From Rotaria macrura (lineage: Eukaryota; Rotifera; Eurotatoria; Philodinida; Philodinidae), in contig OENT01000116.1 of NCBI GenBank assembly GCA_900239685.1, forward strand, positions 1 through 64,000: a stretch of 64,000 nucleotides of DNA, written 5' to 3'. Below the pieces are notes generated by a model. The model saw only the letters and a list, made by a program, of their open reading frames with translations, did no database searches and was not told the DNA's origin. Positions 50,701 to 62,700 of this stretch are shown here, in pieces (within the stretch, counting starts at the first letter, position 1; each line of letters starts with the position of its first letter). Position numbers and translations under genes: made by a program.

Positions 50701-53700
50701 GAATATGTCGATCAACAGATTCTGAAAATCATGAATCCAGCTGAATTTATTTATTCAAATCGAATTAGTCTTCCGGATCCTCCCACCTTTTCTTGCCCGC
50801 TTTAAAAAATTTTCGTAACGCTACATTGAGAATAAAATCTGTGAAGTACCACGAAATCGATTAAAATTTGTAGAAATAATTTTTCAAAATGAAAGCAAAA
50901 TTTAGAGAGGTAATATAAGAGGGAGTGTACGTGTTGAAAGTCGATGTTATTTTGTTTTAATCAATATAAATCAGTTTTAAAGAATATCTATTGTTATCTT
51001 GGTCGACTTAGATCTCATCGTATATTTAGTGAAAAAGTATGAAGTCTTGTTACAGTTATTCAAATAGATTTCATTCTATATAGACAAAAATTATTAAATT
51101 AATTATTATAATGTATCGATTCTTGATAAAGTTAAGAAACATACAAGATTCACTTGTTGCCTAAGCCCGAAATTCTCGGTTAATTTCAAAAAACAACTGT
51201 GAGAACATAATGCCATCAGAATGTGTTGGGTTATGTGTAAAAAAACGTACTACTAGTAGTTCATCGTTGATTCTTGTACCTGTCAAGCAAATATGAAAAT
51301 GAACTAGAAGTATTAAATATTTCAGTTGGAAATCTTCTGATTTATTAAAATCTATCCAGAGATTAAAAATAAAACTGTTACTGTGCATGGTAATTAATGA
51401 GTGGCCTAGACATGAAAATTATTCTTGTCAGTGAGACAAGAGAAATAAGATGCTTCACTCAACAAAAAAAAAACTATGATGACCTTCATTCTGACGAGTC
51501 ATTAGCTCTTTGATGATACAAAACATCGTATAAACATGTTTGTAGTTTGCACAAGGATTGTAACTTATATCATATTCTATCTACATTTGATTATAAGCAT
51601 ATTGTTTCAAGCCTTCATGCTCTTAGTATCATAGAAGCAACATTTGATTGATGATGTATGCACATATCAAGTGAGTCAAAAATGGAAGCATAAGGAAACA
51701 TACGGCAAAATTTACCTATGAATATTGTATTCAATCTATGTTGCATGATTCCTATTAATATTCGTATGTTCCCATTTGTGTGTACGCTCTGTCTTAAATA
51801 TATTATAGTTCTATCACTAAAATATTTGTCTCGTGTATATATATATATATGTATATTCAACTTTAGTGTCAACATTCGGTTTCCATAATTTAATTCGATC
51901 ATGTTTATTATACAATGAATTATCACGTTGCTCATCATCGAATGAATCATTTCATATAGCAATAAAAACGGGCTATCGTACATTAAATACACGTTTAAAC
52001 AATGAAATCGATACACTAATTGATGAATTTAAATTCGAATCGATAACATCAAATTTTATTGTTTCTCCAACACAAATCAATGATTTATGTTTACAATCTG
52101 AATTAACTCTTTCATGTAAACAAAATATTCCGTTGTGGTATTGTTCATTTCAGAATGATCAAAGAAAATTTCATTTATTATTTTATCGTTTTATTGAAAA
52201 TATTTTATCGTCATCCATTGAATATGATTATTTTTCTTATAAACATCCTCAACAAGCATATTTAATTAATATTATTAAAGATATTGATAATAATAATAAT
52301 AATTTATTATTACGAATATTAATTGAACATGATTTTATATCTAAACAATTGAAAAAAACTACGAAAACAAAATATATTGATGAAGATTTATTTTTTGAAA
52401 ATAGTGATGGACAATTTTGGTTATTGATGAAAAACTACTTTGTTCAAGCTTTATCTTCGTAAGTGTTTTTTGTCTTCTTAAGGAAAGTAATCTAAATGAA
52501 ATTCATAAATCTAATCAAAAACGTTATTCTTCCATCAATTGAAGTCAAAGTTCGACTGTTGCTCATGATTTTTTTGTTGTTGTGTCGTACTCACTAGTAT
52601 TCATTCAATGCACGACGTATTGCTTTGAAAAAGTGATTAGATCTTTATAAAAGTCTCTTCATCAGAACATCAACGAATACGTGCCTTTTAATGAATCAGC
52701 ACGTATCATAAGCTGGCAAAAGCAAACACGGAAGAAACAAAACTGAGTTGCTTACAATGTCGTTTTCCTGATTCTAAATATACTTTTATATATACTATTA
52801 TATCGTACGGAAACGGTATTTAAAATGTGAAAATTCTTCTTTCTGATCGAAAAGTTCGAAAAAATGACTACTCAGACTTTGTGTTCTCATAGAATTCTTT
52901 CAGTTAGGATGCACAGAAAGTACGATCAATTGTTTTGCATACTAATGATGGACAGTTTTTTTTCTTCAACACGTAATGATCAATAAAAGCATGAATGACT
53001 TTTTAGTAAAAAAAACAGTTACCGAGACATTCACCAACGTCACTTTATCCTATCAATAGACGTAGTTTGCGTTCGTTAATAGCTTCCAAATATAGATTTG
53101 ATAAACATGGTACAAAAACAGTATTTTAACATGACTTACACGTCGCACAACACTATTCAAATCAAGTATCTATACAGTATTCATTCATAATAGGATGAAA
53201 TACGATTGTAGTTAAAACTCTAACAAATACCAATTTATAACTATTTACGATGGCCTGCAATATACAATGAATGAAAGTATACAGTACCATTTATAGTTGT
53301 CTCGGATGAGTGAATTATCATGTTTTCTTTTCCTATTAAATATGACCTTAGAAATTCTAGTCGAATTTATAGTTCAAATATCAGAGTTGAATGAATTAAT
53401 ATCGTCGTTTTCTTTGTTTATAATGAACAATAGGAAAATGTTTGTAATGGAAAATTATTCTGAAAAAAAAATCATTTTGTATCTGATTTAGATCCGATTT
53501 AAATAAGAATGAAGATTTATCATTTTCATGCTATCGTTCATGGCGTTGGTTTCTATCAATAATAGAATCACCATCAAATTTAATTAATCGACGTCTTCAT
53601 TTAATCATAGCATGGCCTTATATACGTACACTCTTTTTAAATCATATTGAAAATTCATTATTTCATGAACAAGTCAAACAAATCGATCAGCAATATATGA

Positions 53701-56700
53701 CAATACAAAATGAATTTTTTCAATTTTATGAATCGTACAAAACACAAGAACATAACTTAATAAAAACAAAATCTGAATACGAATTTCTATGTCAACGTTA
53801 TCAAATATATAGTCAAATCGATTTATTTACCGATAATAAAACTGAAAAAAATTTAGAAAAAAATTTACAATATTGGTTTCACTATGATAAACAATTGATG
53901 AATTATTTTCAACAATTACAACAATCTGAAGTAATTGATAGGATGCTTTTTTTTCTTTTTGTTTTACTTTTGTCAAATCGATGATGAACAATCAGAGTAG
54001 CCCGAATTACACCTATATGACTTTTGTCAGTACTCATGACACTGCGCAAGATTATTTATGTACTTCTTCCGGAAAGGTTTCGCTATCTTCTCAGAAGCTC
54101 AAGGATTTTCGACAATATCTACCCTCGTTTTTCTGCGATTATGTCACTATTAATGAACAGCGGGATCCCCAATAACAACAACAACTAGAACAGTATGTTT
54201 TATAGTTAAGAAAACACAGATGGATAATGATTGGTACGCATCAGATTCCCTTTTGGAATGTTCTACTAATAAGATCGAAGAATAAGCTCGCATGATCGAA
54301 TAAGATAAGACATACAGATTATAGTATGATACATCAATTCTTCGATCACATCCATGAGCATAAAGAAAACTTATTTGAGCATTCTCCTTAGCGACTGTTC
54401 GAAAGTCACATGATGAATTTTTCTTACTATTGATGATCTTACTTGTTATTATAAAAATCACATAATGGGAAATACATATGAATTATTGGACAATTCTATT
54501 CTTCTCTAGAATAATTGTAAATTATGAAAAAAGAAAGTTCAACATTAGGCAAGAACTGTTTTAATGTTTTTACTTATGACAAAAAGGAACGGATCATGAT
54601 GCGTTCAGAATCGTATCGATTTAATATGTTTATTTCATCTTAAAACGTTCATTTAAGTAGAAGTAGTAGTACATATTCAAAAAATAGCTCAGTCTCCAAT
54701 AGTAAGTATTACAGTCAGTTAGCGAGGTAATGAATCTTTTCTTTCATTTTATTGACGTACTGTAATATCTAATCGCTTTAGAAATCGAACCGATGATCAA
54801 ACAAGTAATTGCCACTCGTATAAGATCTTCTTACGAATTTCGAATCGATTAAAAATTTGTATCAATGAATAATCTTGAGAACCCGTCCATTGATTATGGG
54901 ATTTCCCGAACAATCCTTTAGGGAAATTTCCATTTCTTTTGAGTTATAGATAGCTTACTATAGGCATACAATAAGAAACATCATTACATGAGAACAAAGG
55001 CAAATGCGTCTACAATAACNTGATAGTTTTTATATGAATTCATGAACAAAAGGAAATCCATGAAAAATCTTTGAAAAAACAAATTTATAAAACAATAAGT
55101 AATTGTAACTGTGAATTACCTTACAAGTTTTTTCTGTTCAGATTCGGCTTCTATGTCGTATTATCGTATTAAAATCATCAATTTTATTTGACAGTATTGT
55201 TTTCAAGAATGCCCCTATCAACACTAGTGAGATGTGACTTGAATAAGAAGAATAGTTCCTTTTTGTGTCAATAGATGACAATTTATTTCTTGTAGAGCCC
55301 TTCTGTTGAAAGAAAACAATAGCTCTATTGACATTATCTACCATTTATTTGGCATCCTATGATAAGAAATGTAATTCCATAGAGAGAAAAGAAATAAATC
55401 AGACTAACAGAATAAATTGACAGAGGCCACTATTATGAAAAAACAACAATATTTACGATTGGTAGTCTCTCTAAATGGAAGATAACGCGAGTATTACACT
55501 CGAGACAGATTCATACTCCAGTTATATTCGTGGACTGAGAATGAAGGCAAGAGGTAAGACAAGAGCAAATATTAATGTGAGGCTAAGGTCTATATCGATT
55601 TTCATTACTTTTTCAAATGGTAGTTTTTCGCATCGATCATACTTGGAAGTAAACGAGGCAAGAAAAAAGAGAATCGAGCATAAGCGACTATTTATTGAAG
55701 TGCCAGTCGTATATATTCGAGAGGCATTGGTTCCGGGCATACTTTTATTTCTAACATTCGGCTTCTACTAATAATAATAACAAGTCGATAGTAATCGCAT
55801 GTATCAACACTGAAAACGTTGTAAACAATTTCGATTGATTTAATCCTTTTAGCAAAAGAAGAAGAACAGTTACATTTTTCTTTGTTCTAAATTATTAAAC
55901 TAAAAACAAAAATAAATTCATTACTATTCAACGTACAACATACTAAGTTTCTGACTGTCGATGAAAGAAAAAATGTCCTCGTTGTTTGTAGTCATAGAAA
56001 TCATGTAGATGTTTTTATATTGAGGTTCTTTTCTACGAACGAATTATTCCTACTTTTAATCGTTGTTTTGCATGATGTTATTACGCTCAAGAAAATCTAG
56101 GAGAGTTAACCCTTCTAAATGTTTTCTGGTGATATATTGATTTTTACAGTGAGTAAATATTTACTTGTTTTTTTCTTCAATTTTAGAAATTAGGTATCTG
56201 AAGAACAGTAGATTGCTTCTAGTTTAATCTGTCTAGAAATTCTACCTACCATTCGATATAACTTTGAGAAGATTTTTTATGTCGAAGATCTGCTGTTTAC
56301 TTTTCTCCTTCGTACACATCAACCATTATTCTATGGAAAAATCACTAACATGATTTTTACTCATACGAGAACTTCGTCAAGTTTTGAATCACTTTTCGAT
56401 CGAAATTCGATAGTTCAATGGAATTTTTCAACATAATAAACTCTTGTGTAGAAATCATAGGAGCATGAAATCTAAAATTTATTCTCCATTGTATTGAAAA
56501 ATCTAATAGAACGAATGCCTACGAAACCGAACGATAATGATGTTGTAAGAAATTTTATTGTTAGTTCAAAATATTCTTTTGAATATGATAGAATAGTTCA
56601 TTAGATTCTCTTGTAATTTTCAATTCATTCGTAATGAATAAATTTTATGGACAAGATTAGTTCATGTTTTATTTGTTTTCATTTAGGATAATAAAATTAA

Positions 56701-59700
56701 TATTCTAAAAGAAATTGAAACAAGTTGGAATGAATTCAAATACGCGTCAACTATATTCGATCGTGATCTATTGTTTTATAATACATTCGAATCAATTCTT
56801 AGTTATCAATATCAATGGATAAATTCATTTATTAATTTAACTTCATCAACAATATTTCCATTTGTATCTCTATCGATTCCATTTCAGAATAATGAAAATT
56901 TCGATGAATATTTTTGTCAATTAATATCCTATTCAATAAATCCAACAATCAATGAAATATATATTGAAAAATGGCTTGAACAACAAATAAATTCTAATTC
57001 ATTATTATATTATTTTAATATACATTCAATACACGTACCATTTGGTCTCTATGATAAAGTTCGTCAACAGATAGATTATTGGTCGAAATTTTTCTGGTTA
57101 AATGGTTCATATCTTGAATGTTCACGAACTAAATTCGATGAATTTATTCGAAAATGTTTAGAAAATTCAAATATTCCTTATGAAAATCTCTCACTAGAAT
57201 TAATTGAACAATGTTTTAATAAAATTCAATTAATTTATCCACGTGGTGAAATCGATCCAATCATATATGAACAAATAATCAATGATTATGAATTAAAATT
57301 TCAATCAGAAATTAAATACGAATATGATCTACGTCTAGAATGTCAACAACAATATGAATATTCATTAAATAAATCAATTCATCAATGGGAAAAACAGATG
57401 ATGATAATTTTAAATCAAATAAATAAACAAACTAACAATTATTATCGGTTTAATAATGAACAGTATCAAGTATTAATTAGTTATTTAACTAAACAATTAA
57501 TGAATCAATTATTAAACAAAGAGTTTCTTATGGAACAAATCTATAAAAAAAATGATAAAAAAACCTATAAACAATGGAGAAAAAATATTGTTGAATTTCA
57601 TCGAAATTTTATTTTATCAGAAAAATTCTATGTTTATAGAGATATAACAATGCCTTTAATGAAACAAATTTTTCAAATTGTTCTTGCATTTGATCATCAT
57701 TTTCAAAAAAATATAGAACACAAGACACAAATATTTCAGCATTGTCGTTTTCCATATGAATTAAATCAATTCAATTTATTTCACATTGCACAAGATCTGT
57801 TTCAAAAACGAACATTCATTCAACAAAATATGTCAACCGAACGTTTTAGACAGTAAGTACATTTTTATCTAACGAAACTAGAGTATTTACATCTATTGCA
57901 CTCTAAGTGTACTATATGATATAATTTTTATTATCGTATGATAAACATGAATGAGATTAGTTCTCAGATAATAAACTAAATTTTTAACTAAAGAAAAGAA
58001 CTACGATATATAGCACAGTCGAAGTTTGATAAGATAGAAAACAATCTGGTATACGCATCACGAAGTTAAAATGGTCTAAGTTTGCAGTAAACTATATCTC
58101 TGTTTTATTGAATAATTATGTGTGCACATGTCCAGTTTGTTAGAATCATGATAGAAATATTTCCTTTTTATTTTTACTATCGAAATTTTCTCGTCAGTAA
58201 ATGTATTAAAGTCACCAATTCATTCACTATGGGATTTGGTGATTTGTTTTTGTTTTCTCTGTAGATCATTATACTCTAGAGCATCAGTTGTTAAAATTTG
58301 CTATTCTCGTGATAATAAAATCATGGTTGACACAAAAATCCATATTTCTACGGATATTTTATGTAAGATAATAAACTAATGGAATATTGAAATATATATA
58401 TATAGAGAGAGAGAGCGCTTCATCTTATCTCATGGGCTTATATCTAATCCATTCATAGATGTCATATATTACACTTTCAAATGTCAAATTATATGAAATG
58501 CTAAAAAATCATACATCATTTATATATGATAATATACTTGATTGAAATTATTTTACTAAAAGTTTTATCTTAACTTGATTGGTTTTTTTTTTCATACTGT
58601 AAAATCTTGACAACAAAAACTTATAATTATATTATTAAATTTCATAAGTGTTAGAAATCTTATGGAAAACAAATATGTTAGATTTATTTGCTGTGGTGCA
58701 TGCGCGTCCAATAATACATATTTCGAACTTTTACTGTCTTTGGAAGTTATTCTTTGAATAATTTGATTTAATGTTTTCTATTGTTGCTCGATAGATATTC
58801 CCTAATGTATTACATTGTGTAGATTTCTTTCGAAAAAGCTTAAATCTACATCATGACAGATACTAAGATAGAGGGTCTGCAAATAAACGCAAAGAGAACA
58901 AAGGTGAAACGATAGTGCACATAGAAATCAGAGTTATGAAAAAACCATGGAATAAAGAAAAACTCAAACTTAATGTAGCATAGAAAACGATTCGAACAAC
59001 ACTTGTTATCCATCAACAGGAATATATGTATTGATTTCAAACAATTCTATAAAGACTTTCATTCCTAGATGTTTTCTAAGAATTACGCAGTATTAGATAG
59101 ACAAAGCTGGAAGACTCTTTCGTATGTCGTCTGCGAGACAAGAAAATCAATACTAATCTCGTAAATTGATTCGTCATTGTTTCATTTAATTGAAGACAAT
59201 AGAATTATTCTTCTCTCTTTTTATCGATGAGTTTGACAAGGACATCTGAACAAACATGCGTTCCACTATTGTAAGTTGATTCATTCAAAAAACTTATTCG
59301 AGCATTGTTTATTTTATTTTTTCTTCTTGTTTTCCCTATGGAATTATAAGTTCGACGAGTAGTTTTGTATAGATTTAGAAAAGACCACAACAGATAAATA
59401 TATAGAGAAAACGATTTTTTACGAGACGTTCGGAACAAAAACAAAAAAAACCATCCCACACACTTATTCCGACCTGACAGTCGTTTTCGAAAGAGGTTTA
59501 CTTATAACTATCATGTTATGAAAGTTTCAGTTTTATGAAATATCTCTTTCATGAAAGAATAATAAATTTTCTAAAAAGGATTCATATTTCATAAGACATT
59601 CACTAATTGAACTGAAATACACACAGCGAGCACGTAACAATTTCAATTCCGTTAGCGTATCCTTCTAATAGCTTATTCATGTGATACTAACTCACAGTTA

Positions 59701-62700
59701 ACACATGTTTATCCTATGTGCTCTTTAGAATGGCATTTCTATTAATATGTAATCTGTTATGAAAATCTCTGTTGACTAAGTATGCGCAACATGATGTAGC
59801 TATTTTAATTTTGACTTAAAGTGTTGCAAAATGTTTTTTCAATGTTATATGTATTGAGACATGTAAATATGTTTCTTTTTACTGAATAATGTGAGAAAGT
59901 GCTATGGATTTCGAACTTTATTGACTTCAAGTGTATTTTTTTCGAGTGATGGTGATTGGAATATTAGAAAGGTCTTTGATTAGCAGCATTCAAAAAGCTA
60001 GACTCGAAATCTATCGATTAGAATTCGACGAATTTTTCATTGACATATTCTGTGCTGGATGTCACGACATTGAAACATTGAAGGAGATAAATTTAAAAAG
60101 TTGTGTTAGACTCTTGATTTCATCTTATTAACCTCGACTACTACATAGCGAGTCATGAATTGTGTTCAATTGAATAGTAATAAGTGTTATTCAATTAAGA
60201 ACGTTACTGTCTCTACATAATGACAAGTAGAGGAAATGTCAAGAACATTTACAAGTCTCATGTGATTCGACTACTCATTATCAGATAGATGTATAGACTT
60301 AAACTGACATGTCGATAAAGCTAATGCTCTCAGTCCATTTTTATTTTCTACTTTTTAACATTGTTGAAGTATATCACGGTGAGTTAATATACTTCAACAA
60401 TGTGACAGTGAAGATGTCACTCCAGGTTTAATTACTTTTCCAATTGATCAACGATCAATTAGCCGAAATCAAAAGGTAGAAATTTACTTTTATCGATTAG
60501 ATCTATTCAAAATCGAAGCATCGTCTTTTTTTCAAAATAATGACCGCTAACTGTTCACCTAATTGGCATACAGAAGAAACAAAAAGATTTCAACATAACT
60601 CATCTCTGTACCCATGAGTCGTCACTCGTGAATTTTTTCTAAACTCGATCTTCTATTATATTTCTGTATTCTTTATTTTTCTAGGTACTTCGTCTTAGTC
60701 CTCGAATATTTGGTTGTCTACATTCATACGACGCATGATCGATCAAAAGAATTTAATCAACTATTGCATTCATATTTAGAAACGGTTCATTATCTTTGGT
60801 CGGAAGAACAACGTCAAATAGATGAAGAAAAACGTCAATCATCAAGTCTCTATCGACATGAAATAAGTGAACTTGAAAGTGAACAAGATGATAGAGAATA
60901 TCAACGTTTATTTCCATCGTTTGATAATGTTTTTCATGATTTTCTTCCATTAAATGAAACTCAAGACGACAATAAAACATTAGAAGAAAAACCTTCGAAA
61001 TCTTCTCTACTACCGTACAATTTATTATTTGAATTTTTTTCATCAATAATCAATCCTAAACATTTCTTGTTAAACGAACTTATTCTTCCATTTTTCAATA
61101 GTCTCTATGAATTCGGTGAAGATAATCGTTTAATAACTCATATGATTCGTTTATCAATAAAGTCAAAAGACTCATTATCAAAATATGTTCTAAACAAAAC
61201 AAAACCATTCGATATCTATCAAGATTCGAAACCTGCGATGATTGTATCATGTTATCCATTAATTATTTCAATTGAACAACGAACCAATTATCTCTTACAA
61301 ACACATGAAAATCATCCAACACTACAGGAAATTCTTCTTGTTATTCAACGTTTAAAATCATTTTCTATTGAAAGTTCACTCATTAAATTTCTCTATGGTT
61401 TCGATATATTATTTACTAAATTAACCTACTGGCAAGAAACATATGCATCGAAAACCTTACAAACTACATATACTAATGAATTACAAGCATTAACAGCGAC
61501 TATAGTTGAATATCGCAAATATGAATTCAATTGTTATGAACAAACATTATCGATGATTGATTATAATCAACGACAATCAACAATAAATACATGGTGGTTA
61601 CATCTATTTGATTTACTTAATTCCAAGAATGATTTAAATCTCTTAGAAAAAAATCTTCATGAATTTTTTCATAAATCATCTACAGGCGATTTTCATATAC
61701 GCGTAGAATTATGTGAAATATTATTAATTTATACATCAAATAATGATGATGATAATAATAATATAGTAACATTAAATTTTATAATAAATTATTATAAACA
61801 GTTTCATGACTTCATACATAATGAAATTCAAATAATACGAAAATCAATTGAAAATGATATAAAAAATTTCTTAAAAATTCAACAATGGAAAGATACAAAT
61901 TATTATTCATTGAAACAATCCATCGATAAAACACATCGTTTTATATTTAAATCGATTAAAAAATATAAACGATTTCTTTGTGATTCTATTGAAAATTTAT
62001 TTTTGAAATATAAAATTCAATATAAATTTTCACTAACGAAAAATCATGACTTTTTTCGTTTGATTAATTTAAATTTAAAAAGTTTCCCATTAATCAACGA
62101 TATTAAATATGATACAAATACGATTGATCAATATGCAACAAATATACATATGGAAAGTTTACATCAAGAAAAACGACAATTATTAACACAACTATTTAAA
62201 AAATTAACATCGATCGGTTTATCATTTAAGAAAGGTTTATTGAATAAAAATTCTCAAAATTCATTTTCATTATCAATTGTCAATATAAAATTTTATGATA
62301 TTGATCTAACGAATGCCTATGGTTTTATTAAAATGAAAAATAAAAAACTCATAGTTAATGATCGAATGAATATATTAGAAAAATTTTCTTCATTTTATCA
62401 ACAAACAAATTCTAATTATTATCAAATTATCTATCAACATAATCAATTACGTTTATTAGAAAAAATCAATAAACTCGATACGATATTTTATCAACGTATA
62501 CACGGCTTTATGGAGCATCTAATTAAAATTATATTCGAACAAAAAATACGTTTACATTGTTTCATTCAACAGTACGAACACTTTTCGAAAACATTCTCGA
62601 TTTATTCAAAACAAAATTTTCAATATTCATTGAAGAATATGAAATCTATGGAAGAATTGTATCAAACAACAATATGTTTAATTGAAAGAATTCATTCGTT

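Noticed and set aside
53984-54175. Open frame just after MDN1 exon 28
   Set aside because: It begins past a good GTAATT donor, has no likeness to midasin and is not phase-linked to exon 29.
60404-60475. Possible extra MDN1 exon after the hairpin in intron 29
   Set aside because: It is open in one frame, but its end phase does not fit the exon at 60685, and the joined exons 29 and 30 already align with human midasin without a gap.
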